From: Hypholoma sublateritium FD-334 SS-4
Lineage: Eukaryota > Basidiomycota > Agaricomycetes > Agaricales > Strophariaceae
Direction of reading: 5' to 3'
NCBI GenBank assembly: GCA_000827495.1
Contig: KN817593.1
Span: 1-64,000 of the forward strand
Length of the DNA stretch: 64,000 bases
The notes beneath the pieces are model-generated. The model did not search any database and was not told where the DNA came from. It was given only the letters and a program-made list of their open reading frames with translations. The translations under genes and the position numbers were made by a program. Positions 10,795 through 21,739 of the stretch are shown here, in pieces (within the stretch, counting starts at the first letter, position 1; each line of letters opens with the position of its first letter).

Positions 10795-11594
10795 TTATAT
10801 GCAAGCACTCGCTGAAGAACAAATGTAGTCCTCAGACTGAGTAATCAATAGGTAGGAAAGAATCGTCCAAAGAATGGACGCTATCAAAATCCAACGGAAA
10901 CCAGAAAACGGAACTTTTCGCCATCGAATCCCGCCTGTAGCGCAGTCGGCCTGGGGTGCATCTAAGTCAACGCTAGCTGGTGGAGATTCGAGCGCGACCT
11001 GTCTTAGTTTAGAATTCGAATACAAAGCTATAGCCTGAGTCTAAGCACCTCAACAACCGCAGGGCCTGCACTATTCTCCAGGGCAGCGTTAGCAGTCCCC
11101 GGAGCTGTTGATGCTCCCAGTTTTTTTCTCTTGCTCCACAGCTTCACCATCCCTGTCCTGGGCGTTGGAGTGGGGTTTCCCATACACATGAATGCCAATT
11201 CAGCCAAGGAAGAGGTCTGGGGTATGTCAGCAGGTATGAAAGAGTTGGTAGGTTGCACTCGAGATGCAGCTGTTCGGATAGATGTAATGAGTATAAATCT
11301 TAGACTAGAAGGTTTGAACTAACCAAGACCTAGGTTGGTGACGGTAAGATGACTGTTTTCGAGCTGTAATTTAATAACCTCCTGTTCAAGTGAGTGGACT
11401 CTTTCTTGGAGTCGGGAGTGCTTTTCTTTCCACTGGGAATCTTCTTTTGCCGAGCCTGATTTCCAGCCCGTCGTTGTCTCGACTGCGTCTTGGCGAGGGC
11501 TTTCCCCCGAAGGCTCCGGGGCAACTGGGTCGTCGTCGTACATGTCATCTGAATTGAAGCTGGCGTTCAACATGAAGGATGGCTGCCTTTTCAT
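10795..11594 (-). CDS. Hypothetical coiled-coil protein with C-terminal membrane anchor, three exons
   Basis: Exons 11594-11324, 11257-11049 and 10998-10795 (684 nt, 227 aa) join in frame through GTTAGT..GAG and GTGCTT..CAG introns. Residues 1-50 are acidic and polar (FNSDDMYDDDPVAPEP). Residues about 50-88 form a heptad-like coiled coil (ERVHSLEQEVIKLQLENSHL). The middle is Ser/Thr/Pro-rich with a basic cluster (WSKRKKL). The C-terminal exon carries a hydrophobic helix (WILIASILWTILSYLLI) followed by a short tail, which suggests a tail-anchored membrane protein. I do not recognise a family. The start is chosen as the first in-frame ATG; an upstream exon cannot be excluded. Confidence 0.55.
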
Positions 11595-11599
11595 TGAAG

Positions 11600-12858
11600 C
11601 AGAGAAATATATCAGAGACAGCTGTCAAGAAGGCTGTGGATGGGAGCCGGAAATGTGCAGCAATGCCGCGCTGATTGTTGGTTTTAGAGAAGGATAAAAT
11701 CTGTTCGCTCTTAAAGCAACTCAGTTCCTGGTCGGAAATCAGAAAGACGACCGCAGTAAGAACTGCGGTAGAGCTCCCACAGAGACAGTTAACAGTCGCA
11801 GGCGTACAGCTTTGACTCAGCGAGCTGCGCATTTTGTGGCGGGCAAAGGGCGACGTATGTTATATGAGATTGACCTTTGTGACAACGGGGCAGCGTACTA
11901 CGGTCAACGGGGTGATGAAGAAGTTGATGGGGAGGGGCCTTTCCTGGTTTCGTGCGTCGAGCTGTTTTGTGTGTCGAGCCTCTTTTCTGAATCCTCGATA
12001 TCAATGTATCTGCCTACATTGCGCCTATTTAGCACGTCCCTGCGGTTCACAGTCGCTCGGGAATACGCTGGAGGAAGATAACAAAGAATCTGTAGTCAGA
12101 TCTGAGGAATCGGGCTGTCTCACTTCCGAGTTAGGAGGCCCGGCTGGACAATGGCTTCGGCGCGGTCGTGTCAATTGTTGAACGGCTTTAAGGGCCAGAT
12201 GCGATATGCGCACCTTGGTTGGTGCCTAGTGCAGTTCCTCGACAGTCAGCGTGAACATTTCTTCGCTGCGGCCCGTCAGCATGGTTGGTGATAAAACTGA
12301 GAGAAAAACTTGCGTGATCTAGGAAGCTGGCATGACGAATTTCAAACTCACGTTTCGCGAAAGATATGTATTGCATCTCTTTTACGCCACGGTGATCCTG
12401 GAGCATCACGTTCATATCTGGGATACCTGAGCGAGCTTCCTGCTTGCAGTAATTTCACAATGCGCCCTGGGCCCAGTCAAAGAGCATCCGCGTTGAGTGC
12501 GCGTTTTGTTAATGGTAGCATTTAAGCAGCGACAGTGAAGCTAACCCGCAGGAAATGTAAAGCTTAGAATTACTCTGTTTCTGGTGCGAATTCGACGTCA
12601 TGATTGTCAGACCGGGGAGGATTTGAAGTAATCCCCGACGAGCATGTGCCCTATTCTCAGCCAAATGCTCCTAGTAATGTTCGTTTTCTTTCATATGCGG
12701 TGAAGCTAGACCCAAAGTTGACGCCCGCGCCACCATGGAGATTTATCGGCGGACTTGACTTTCTAGGGAATTACTTGGTTCATTTGCTATGATCATGGAG
12801 GCTTGGCAAGGATAGTCGAAGACAGGCGAGAATAGCGCGCCGAGGGCGCAAACCCACG
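11600..12858. other. No supported gene
   Basis: Short open frames on both strands lack splice signals that join them and have no recognisable motifs. This may include the 5' region of the minus-strand gene that starts at 11594. Confidence 0.5.
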
Positions 12859-13105
12859 TCACGGTTCGCCCGACGCGCAGGCTGCGCGGGGAAGGTCCTC
12901 CTCGTAGGGTCGCCACAGCATCGGATAGAGCTCCGCAGGCCCGTGTCGCAGTTCGCCCGCTACACTGACGTTGGGGAGCTCTCGAGTGCCGCTGCTTGGC
13001 CGCTGCTTCCGAAGCTCTGGCACTGCCATGACCTCGGACGACAGACTGACTTTGAAACCCCGCCACACTTTGTAACCCCGCTTTGATCCCGCTCTTCGCG
13101 CGGGC
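12859..13105 (-). other. GC-rich coding-like fragment, unrecognised
   Basis: A sharp GC increase coincides with an open minus-strand frame whose composition looks protein-like (KVWRGFKVSLSSEVMAVPEL, AELYPMLWRPYEEDLP) and which ends in a stop at 12859. The flanking DNA is AT-richer and the frame upstream of 13105 does not continue sensibly. It may be one exon or a displaced exon fragment of a conserved gene. No function is proposed. Confidence 0.4.
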
Positions 13106-13653
13106 CGCGCGGCCGGCATGTAATAAGGACATAGATAATGATTGAAAATCGTTACCTTCGTAAACTTGACGGACATCACGACAGAACTCAGAAGGAAATT
13201 ACTGTTTGAACTGGGTTCTAGCCTACAGTTTTTGTTCTCCATTGATGAGGGTCCAACTAAGACTAAGATGCATATAACTGCGAACTGCCTGCGGATAAAG
13301 ATGCACGTGAGCTCAAGAGCGACCATGTTTTCCATCAAGATAATTGAAAGCGCCGTTTGACCTGTGACGGAGCCTGCGGCGCAGTGCGGCTTGCAATCAG
13401 GTACGGCTGCACACCGAGTCCGAGTCGGATTCCAGCCGGCTGCGCATGTCGAGATGAATATATCATCATAGCCCAGTATAACTTAATATGTCAAACCTGA
13501 GTGCACGCTGGAAGTGAATCGTTCCATCGCAACCTGCTCAGAAGGCTATCTTCTACATTTTCTTCGGGAACAGGTTGCCACATCCTTATGTTGCGCAGGG
13601 TACGACACGTAGACCAAAGCTGGGGTCGCGAAATAACTCTTCCACTTGAGCTT

Positions 13654-14308
13654 ATGCGATGGGCCCATTCTGCCTTTCCACGGCCTGAAATTGATCGTGT
13701 AAGCCACAACTACCCTACACGCAACGGGTGTTGACTGAGCTTACCTTGCTGCATCAGGAATGGCTTGCAGAATGTTACCATTGGGTCCAAGCCAAGCAGA
13801 GATTGGAGGGGTGCGACAAGTTGAATTATGGACAGCTAATACAATTCACTATGGAGCAAGTTCTTGGATCAGATTTAGCGTGCTCAACAACTCACGGAAC
13901 AGGTTTCGGATCCGCAAGCTTATGGACGACAGGACGTCTGCAAGGCCCCCCTTTATTAGTTCAAGTCGTGGCCCTGACTGAGATTACTCGGCCCTATAAG
14001 CCCAGGATAATCAAGTTGAGGCTTTCGGACGGAGAGAGCATCGTCGACGCCGTTGCAATTGCACCATCTTCAAGGCAAAATTTTAGTCGTGAAAATCTTC
14101 TGCTTGGCTCCAAGGTGAGGGCAGTCATCTGCATCTGAGTACATTGGGATTCAATTGAGCTCTGAACGAACAGATGCAGCTTACAAACCCTCTGCTGCGG
14201 GATGGCGTGCTTGGCCTTCAGCTGGAGACCATCACATTATTGGGCGGAGTATGCGTCGATATGAACGAGAAAAAGATTGTCCTATATACCAAAAGATGTG
14301 ATTATTGA
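13654..14308 (+). CDS. RMI1: RMI1-like OB-fold protein (RecQ-mediated genome instability 1, N-terminal domain)
   Basis: RMI1 binds Top3 and a RecQ helicase (Sgs1/BLM) and promotes double Holliday-junction dissolution in the nucleus. Exons 13654-13698, 13758-14114 and 14174-14308 give 178 aa with all boundaries GTAAGC/GTGAGG..CAG. The N-terminal helix pair reads RWAHSAFPRPEID then EWLAECYHWV, which is the typical family start. The OB-fold core follows: GPPLLVQVVALTEI, IIKLRLSDGES, LLLGSKMQL, and the closing GVLGLQLETITLLGG. The length is at the short end, compatible with yeast-type Rmi1, which lacks the long animal C-terminus. The start at 13654 is inferred; an upstream exon is possible. Confidence 0.75.
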
Positions 14309-14736
14309 TTGATCACCTCCTAATTTTTTTTCAATAATTGTCACAATCTGAGTGAAACTTGAAAATTGCTCACTGACTTTGATGGGTGTGTAGCCCATGC
14401 TTTCAGGCAGAAACGCGGACGAAATGGGGAGGAAGTGAGGGCCGAGATCTGGGGCCTTCCCAACAATCGGAACCCCCGCCCTTCGTCAGATCCAGCCGTT
14501 TTGCTGGTCCCACAACACCGATTTGGTACACGGCTCTAGCCTGAGATCGAGGGACTTACGGCGTCGGCGCCTCACGGCACGACCTTCGTCTACGCAACGT
14601 CCCCGTTATTTATCTATACGTTCAAATCCAATTGGCCTCTTGAGCTGGTCTTGATCGGTGACGTTTGATTTACATAAGGATAGGAGTAAGAATCCAAAGT
14701 TCATGGAACCGACCCCGAGGGGACCAAGTTTCCCCA

Positions 14737-14745
14737 TATAAAATA
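14737..14745 (+). promoter_or_regulatory. TATA box of the gene starting at 14774
   Basis: The sequence TATAAAATA lies 29-37 bp upstream of the ATG at 14774, so the untranslated leader would be very short unless the true start is a later ATG. No other core promoter element stands out. Confidence 0.55.
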
Positions 14746-14773
14746 AAGCTCACCTGCATCTGATTTCTCAATC

Positions 14774-15707
14774 ATGTTTTCCGCACCACCACAGCCTCAC
14801 AGTCCCCCACTTGAACTCAATCGCTATGTCGAATGCCGCCAACCTCTGCAACTTCCGAGTTTGCTTCCCCCGCCGCCCGCTCTCCAAGTTGGTGTGGGCC
14901 AATATACCCGACTAGGGGAGCTCCCCGACCCCGACACTTACCCCAACACTCCAGGTCCCTTCATCATGTCACGGTGCCATCGTGCACATTTTCTCGAAGT
15001 GACTCCTGCTGGCTGTTCCCTCCAAATAACACCGTCGTCTGCATTGCAATCTCCCAGGCCGAAGTTTCGTCCACCGTTGGCTGCGTCACAACGGACGCAA
15101 ATCGCGCATCCGTACGTGCGACTATTGTCCAAGAAGGACGAGGTTAAGCACCGGAAGGCATGGAACCACGCACTAGAAAAATCCATTTTTGACCCAATGG
15201 AACTGTATGTCAAACGCTCGCACCGTCGTTTTGGCACCCAGCCCGATGATCCTTAATTTAGATCAACCATTGGCGCACCGCAACGACGCAAGATCTACAC
15301 AGCGAGCTTGGAGGTGCATATTGAGCGCATGCATGCGCAATTACTTGAGTAAGTGAAACTTCTTCATTTGCTTTCGACGACTAATTTTCTTCTAAATTTT
15401 AGTTTGGGCTGGTGGCCCGTGGCCTACGAGACCCTGGACCCTTTCAAAGGTCTAAACTCTAAAACCGCAAAGGTATTGTTCCTCCTGGACAGGTCCGAAT
15501 ATTTCCTTATACCTCATAACTTACCTGGCGCGTACTAGAGCATGGTTTCGGGGCTTCAGCACGATGCTTCTGTATTCAAGCTGAAGCTCCTGGAAACGGA
15601 AAGAGCAGTAAGTTTCTATTCCGCAATAAGCCTCAGTTGTTTCTCACTTTCTCTCTCCGTAAATCAAGAACGGTGAACTTCAGAATATCATTCTTTCAGA
15701 AATATGA
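14774..15707 (+). CDS. Conserved hypothetical protein, 231 aa, five exons
   Basis: Exons 14774-15204, 15262-15348, 15403-15472, 15539-15607 and 15669-15707 sum to 696 nt without internal stops. The N-terminal 110 residues are Pro-rich and low in complexity (PPLELNRYVE, LLPPPPALQV). The C-terminal half is the conserved-looking part: KAWNHALEKSIFDPMEL, QRRKIYTASLEVHIERMHAQLL, LGWWPVAYETLDPFKGLNSK, AKSMVSGLQHDASVFKLKLL. It is predicted helical and possibly coiled-coil. I associate the C-terminal pattern with an uncharacterised Agaricomycete protein family, but no function is known to me. There are no signal peptide or membrane segments. Confidence 0.7.
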
Positions 15708-16231
15708 GGTTGAGACCCACATATACCTCATCCTTGCGTTGTCGGCATGGGACCGGGTCCCTTGAGGCGTGAAATGCAGTATGATTGACGATACTTCGAC
15801 TAAAGTGGGCGAGCGGGAAATTGGCTAGGTAAGAACCTAGATATCGAGTGCATCGCAGCCTACCTAAATCTCCCTGTATTACAAAAAACGAAGGGTAATG
15901 TTTCGCAAATACTCCAGATTGATTTCCTCTTCGTTCTTGGTCAATGTGGCAGTGCGCAGGTTATGCTACACGCGTAGGAGAGTTTGGTTGGGAGGTGTCC
16001 GACGTACAAGATTCCATACAGACCCGTTGCCGTCGCGCGTGGTCCAATAGCTGACATGGTGGTCCTCAACACAGGCTGCAGACGATTGAACCTTGCGCAG
16101 TTCGTCGCAGAGAACCAGATAATTTGCAAGATGCTGAACGTCACAACGTCGCTCGGCGCTGGCTATTTCCTCCCAGCACGGTTGTAAGCCTGAGGACGAG
16201 GTTCAAGTTGGCGAACGTCGTGGACATAGAA
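15708..16231. other. No supported gene
   Basis: A minus-strand frame at 15941-16144 with hydrophobic stretches was considered as a continuation of the downstream transcription-factor relic, but it shows no family signature. Nothing else is visible. Confidence 0.45.
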
Positions 16232-17059
16232 TTATGGGCCTGCATAGGGGGAGAAGCGATGCCGGGTGTATGCGGCGGAATAGACGACAATGAAGATGCA
16301 GACCGTGTTCACCGTAAATCCAATGCCGGTGGAGAACGCGCGCAGTTCGCGTCCGCTATTGGTGCCATTAAACCACGAGTTTTTGATTGGCGCAGAAAGC
16401 GGTCGATGCGACTCATCGTTGTGCCAAGAGGTCACCCAATTGAATGCGAAGTTGCCACCCGCTCGCTTGAACATGGGGGCCTCGTTGATGGCGAGGACCC
16501 AACGACCTCGACGCATCTCGTGCTCCGCGTTTTTGACGTGTTCGATGAGCTTACGGATCTGGCTCTCGACGGTGCGGATACGGCCGGTAGCTGTGGGCAA
16601 GCATAAGCAACGTGGAAGCAATAGGAAATGAACGTACCGTGGTTGAGAAGAGGTACTTTACTGGCCTTCAGGCTTCTGATTTGCGTGAGGACGGAGCCCT
16701 GGAGATGATTTGACCTACCAGTCGTTGGATCGTTAGCGTTGCTCGGACTCAATGCACTGCTTGCGGACAGTTTCACGGCGCTAAGCACAAGAGAAGGTTA
16801 GATCGTCTTTAATCAGATCATCAGAACATTGACCGCCAGGACTTGCGTAGCTCTTGGAACGTTGCCGCTGTTTCATCAGATGGTTTTCTGTACTAGTAGG
16901 CTTGAACTCCTCATCACAATCGTCGCCGGAATCGAGGTCGTTGCTCCTCGTCCGACGCAGACTTAATTGGGAGGATTTTGCTCTGTTACCAATGTCGAGA
17001 GGGAGGAAAACTTTGACTCTGAAGCCCGAAATATTCCAATACGAACAAAAGTGCTCCAA
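16232..17059 (-). pseudogene. bHLH transcription factor, decayed copy
   Basis: Basic helix-loop-helix proteins bind E-box DNA as dimers. Reading down the minus strand, an acidic Ser-rich exon (SQLSLRRTRSNDLDSGDDCD ... KSY) ends at a GC-AG type donor (GCAAGT). The next exon begins RRETVRKQCIESEQR, which is a basic region plus the start of helix 1. It runs into TAA near 16748. One frame over, the loop and helix 2 continue in diverged form (LKASKVPLLNH). After a proper GTACGT..CAG intron the remaining helix 2 and coiled coil follow: ATGRIRTVESQIRKLIEHVKN. A frameshift of one base at CGCTAACGAT therefore separates the basic region from the rest of the domain. The C-terminal extension to 16232 (GGNFAFNWVTSWHN, with a hydrophobic segment) is not typical of bHLH proteins. 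Confidence 0.72.
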
Positions 17060-17234
17060 TGAGCATTACAACTCTGTGGTGGCGGCAACTCTGTTCCCGC
17101 GCGGACAGTCGGCAATGCGACATCGCCCCCACAGGTAAGTTGGGCTGTCATATCTTGACTGAAGCTCGGATAAGCGGCGATGTCTCTTATTGTTGATGGC
17201 CATGAGCTTGAAACACGAAATATAAATTCTGTTT

Positions 17235-20200
17235 TTAGTCTGAATGATAGGTGTCATATAGTTCCAAGAATGCTTCGTCGTCGCAATCAGATCTTTCTTC
17301 GAAAGAATCTACATCAGACGCTGCGTCCTCGTAGTCTGCATCAGGATCCTCACGCTCGCCATCGTCATCCACCGCTCGGACACTGGAGTTACTTGGAGTA
17401 GATTTTGGAAGTGCCTCAGGACCTTCAAGCTCCGAACCACGCAGCTCCGTTCTATTGCCGTCGACCTCCTCCGCTTGGATGCCAGAGTTAGTTTGAGTAG
17501 AGCAGCTCGGCTTTCGCAGTACTTCAGGATCTTCAAGCTCCGAGCTGCGCAGTTTGACTACATCACCGTCGCTTTCCTCCGCTCGAGAACCAGAGTTACT
17601 TTGAGTAGGGCAGCTAGGCTTCGGCAGCGCTTCAGAGGTGTCAGAATCATGCTGAGAGGGCACAGAGCGGCCATGAGAGTAAGTATGGCCAATGCCCAGA
17701 CCCCAATGGTATCGCATAGCCATATCGCGGTCAGCAAACCTAAAATATCTCAGCAAAACAGGAAGACAAGGCAATTAGAGTATCGAACCTATTTGCGTAG
17801 TAACCCTTCCAATCGTTGGCATCCTTTGCAATCTTTGAACGGCCTATTCCTTCCAAGTGGATTTTCCCCAAGGAGAACGTCGGTATCAAATGGCAGCCTC
17901 TGAGAACGAGGCCAGGGTCTATGAAACCAAAAGAGCCCAGTCCAGCCAAAGGCGGAAACGAAAGGCGATCCAGGCGCAAGGACGTCCAATTGCAGGGACT
18001 CCGAGCCTGAGATTGCACGAGGTCGAGTTGAAACCAGCGTACGTGTAGAAAATCAAAGCGCATGGCTTCGTACCCTTTCATACCCGGACCAGTGTAGACG
18101 ATATTGACGTGGTAAACTCCGAGGACGCGGCCATACAAAAAGGGATGGGCTGCTACTCCGGTCAGGGACCCAGCATCTTTTTCCTCGGTATTTGCAAGCA
18201 ACATGACGTTGCAGTGGGGTGTATTTGGATTGATGACATCCTCAGAGCGGCGCACGTCGTAGGTTGTGTGATAGAAGTGAGCTAGCTTGTGGTTGTAAAC
18301 CCGATTGTCTTTAATCAAGACCGTGTATTGTGCCACTTGTGCTGCGACTGAAATGTCTGACGCCAGATTTTCAGGGGTTATCTGGAGCCTCTCTTGAATT
18401 CTGGGGAAGAGGTGCTCTTTTAATTTTGCAGTAAAATCCTATAAGCGACTTAATTGTCAGTGAAATGTAACTGCATTGAATGAAAACAGATGAAGTACTT
18501 TTGCTGCGGGATCACGGCAATAGTCCCGAGCAAAAATTACGAGGTCAAGAGGGTGGTTCTGGGTTTTCCCTATATGGTAGGATGTGGCTGACGACTCCGG
18601 CGCCTTCTCATGCACAAATATTTCCCGAGCTCTGCTGCTCAACTTTTGTCGAATTCGACGAATACGAGCTTGTCGTCGTTCAATACTGCCTAGCTGTTTT
18701 TCAAAATCTTTACGGTTTGTCCTAAGATAGTGGGATTTCGGAGAGCGGTGCTCTAACTCCATCTAAAGCAGTGTGAGCGAGGGCCAAAAAGTGGATGAAG
18801 CCGAAAGTGACTCACCGACTCCGTTGAGTATGAATCAACAGTTCCACATCGCCTGATTGTTTCTACGTAGTCCCCTAGAGAATGGTCTTTGTAGGTGTTG
18901 AGGTTGAGATTCTTCTGTAGCTTCCCTGGCGCCTTTCTGCTGGTAGAATCTGTTTGTTTGGAGGCAGGGGTGGCTGAAGGTGCGTCCACGTTGCTGGCCA
19001 TGGCCTCCAGGTCAGGAACAACTGTGTTAGTTGCCTTCTGAGAAGCTGGTTGGGCAGTTGATGCATTTTCTGATCGCCGCATCCGAGCTGTCTCTTCGCG
19101 CTTCAGCTCTCGGGTATCGTAGGCTGAACATGTTTCTGCTTCAAAATCCCGCAGTGACCGACCCAGTTGTGTTGTGGCTGACTCCAAGACAGCTAACGAT
19201 AGCTCTGTATGCTGTCTAAGCTTCGCCAAAGCGTGCCAGTGAGCCAGGATGAATAAAAGATCCATTAAGTTTCTGTTATGTGGGTCGGGTAGGAGACCTT
19301 CGAAAACCGGCATCGAACACTTGCGACTAGCATTAATATAAGGATCCCGTAGATGTTAAGGTGCTCCTACCTGTAGAATGTTTTCGTAATCTCGTGCGCC
19401 CAACTTCTTTAGTTCGGAGACGCTGTTCGTAAATCGCCTAATAGAGTCGCGACCAAAGCTGGGCATGTCGCGGAACCTAATTTTGCATTTGAGAGATAGT
19501 TGTGAAGCTTGAAAAAAGTCCGTTCACCTTTGATCTAGCTTATTTGTAGCCCCAGGAATGCATTCCAGAATTCTAAGAAGGTGAATGAAGACCTTTTTCC
19601 AGACCCCCAGCTCAAATTCGTGCATAAAATCTACCAGGAAAATAGAAAACAAGTTAAATCCAAAGCGAGATAGCCTATGCGAGAATGCATTCTGTAACAG
19701 GCAGATTCCATTCATGTTAGGTGAACGAAGGAAGCAAAACGAAAGACAAACCTCAGTTGGCACCAAAGACTCTGGTTTGAGTATATTTTCTACAAAGAGA
19801 CTGTTGACCGTGCGGTTCTGAATGTAGATGATGTCGCGTGCACATGAGATTTTGACTCTATGTTGCAAATCGTCTACTCTAGAAAGCGTCGCTCGCTGAT
19901 TCTTATCGCGCCCAGTTCCTAGCTGATTCAGAAGATCTTTAGGGGTAAGGCATCGAGGACATGGGCAGCTGCCCATATTCCGGATGCCGGTTAGAAGAAC
20001 CCTGGAGAAGGTTTGTTAGACAAGAAATTAGAAGGTAAGGGGCGGGACTGACTTCTCCGGGTAATCCGCCGAGTAAGCGAATATTCTAAGATAAAAGCGC
20101 CGCTTGACGCCGTCGCAACACTCCATTACAACGCCGTGCTCGTACGCCTCTAAGAAATCATCGTCGAGTAGCACTTTCCATTGAGCGTGAAAAAATTCCC

Positions 20201-21725
20201 TTTGGCAGTGGGTCATAAACGCTGGGCTAGGATTTTTAGTGCCCGAATGCAGCGATGCGAAGTCTTGAAATTCAGGCGGAAGCTACGGAAAAGCGAGAAA
20301 TTAGCGTTAAGCGGGATGCGTGTTTCTGGTCCCAGGCTGCCCTACCTTTTGAAAATATGCAATGTGGTTGCAAAGGTTACAAGTGGGTTTACATCTGCGA
20401 TATTTTGACTCGTTCCCAAAGTACATGTAACAGGGCCACAATGCGGCACTCCCAAACGACGTAAGGTGAGTTGCATCGGAGCCAAACATGAGGCCGATTA
20501 AAACGCGCGGCAGAGAGCAGCCAGGCTCCCCGACCAGGGCCTGAATCTCTTCGTGCGTTTCAAGAAATATGGGAGATGTGTACAGTTCACCGTGTACCCT
20601 CGTTGACTCCGTATCCGACATGTCTTTGCGGTGCCATCGTAGCTCATACGGTTCAAGCTGAAAGTTTTGAAAGTCATGCAGGTTCGCCATCTTTTCTTTC
20701 AGTACGGATACGATGCTTCGGTGACGAAATGGAGGGAAGGTATAAAGGTGTAGGCCCGGGTTGGGCGTATTCCTGTCGAAAGGAATGGACAGTGCGATCA
20801 ATGTTTCCTTCCAACTGGCATCTGGTTCCTCCTGCCACATATCTTCTGGATCGGCAGGTTCTCCAAGGCGTTTATGAATTGAATTCCAGACTATATTTCT
20901 GACGTCGGCAGCGTTGAAGCTGCCAGAGGATACGATGTTGACTAATTTTTGGAAGCTGTCCTTGGTTTTTTGAATGCCATTACTCCAGTACCACTCCCCG
21001 AGCAAAAATGCGTTTTGATTCGGATACGGTTGGAACAGCGACGAGGGGCCGAGATCGGATTCGCTGCGGTCGGTTGCTACGTCTGACAGATCCGCCGCTT
21101 GCGCGTTTGAGTCGGGGTCGTGCTTTGGAAAATGTGTAGAAAAGTATTGTCGAAAAATTCCGAATACGTTCGATGGCGATTTCAGAATACGTCGCGCAGG
21201 GGTCAGAACCGCCGAAGCCGGCGAAGTGAAAATATTAGGTGGGCGAACTTGTTCGTCTGCAGGAGGCAAACTGGCTGGAGGGGCGGGCTGCACGGTACGA
21301 TAACGTAAGGGACGTTGGCGGTTTTCGCGGCGTGGTCGACGCTCAGCGAGGGAAAGTGATTCCGGAATCTCGGGAGCGCGGTTAACGACATCAAGGGTGG
21401 GTGCGCTCTAGGCAATGCGGAATGATTACGCGGAAAAAAGAGGCGTAGAGGGTGGATTACCCACCTCAGGAGCGGCGATGGTCGTAGGTTGTTGGCTAAC
21501 TTCAATTAGGTGCGTTTGCGTGGAGGTTTCGAGACGAGCTTTTTTATTTCGATATTTCTCCTTCGCAGATCCGAGCGCGCTCGCCATCCTCTTCTTCTGT
21601 CGTCGACAGCTGCCGATGTGATTGCTATATGCATTCATCTGTGCGAAGTTTCGACCACAGGCCTCGCATAGGAGAACTTCAGCGTTGATGTTTTCGTTAG
21701 CCGTCCAGCCATTCGACGCGTCCAT
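17235..21725 (-). mobile_element. Plavaka-type DNA transposon (KDZ superfamily), intact 1331-aa transposase gene
   Basis: Ten exons (21725-21465, 21407-20346, 20282-20053, 20001-19752, 19691-19528, 19476-19371, 19319-18816, 18762-18499, 18438-17789, 17739-17235) sum to 3996 nt with no stop or frameshift. The N-terminus carries a C2H2 finger (LCEACGRNFAQMNAYSNH). The catalytic core shows the family's conserved Asp/Glu blocks: MFGSDATHLTSFG, FAYSADYPEK and DFMHEFELGVWKKV. PCPRCL zinc-ligand pairs and CSMPVFEGLLPDPHN are also present. The C-terminus is acidic and ends with internal repeats (listed separately). The full set of intact exons means the copy is probably recent and possibly active. 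Terminal inverted repeats and target duplications were looked for by eye and not found, so element ends are unknown; only the gene extent is given. Confidence 0.92.
17351..17627 (-). repeat. 36-residue tandem repeat in the transposase C-terminus
   Basis: Within the last exon, two full units of 36 residues (108 bp) and a partial third follow one another. They start at LPKPSCPTQSNSG, LRKPSCSTQTNSG and LPKSTPSNSS. Each unit ends in an acidic LRSSELEDPE- or LRGSELEGPE-type segment. The repeat is in frame and lies outside the catalytic core. It may be a disordered linker. Confidence 0.75.
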
Positions 21726-21739
21726 TCTGGTCAGAAATG

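Noticed and set aside
17235..21725. Terminal inverted repeats or target-site duplications of the Plavaka element
   Set aside because: Flanks (16.95-17.23 and 21.73-21.9 kb) were compared by eye and no convincing pair was found, so no element boundaries are claimed.
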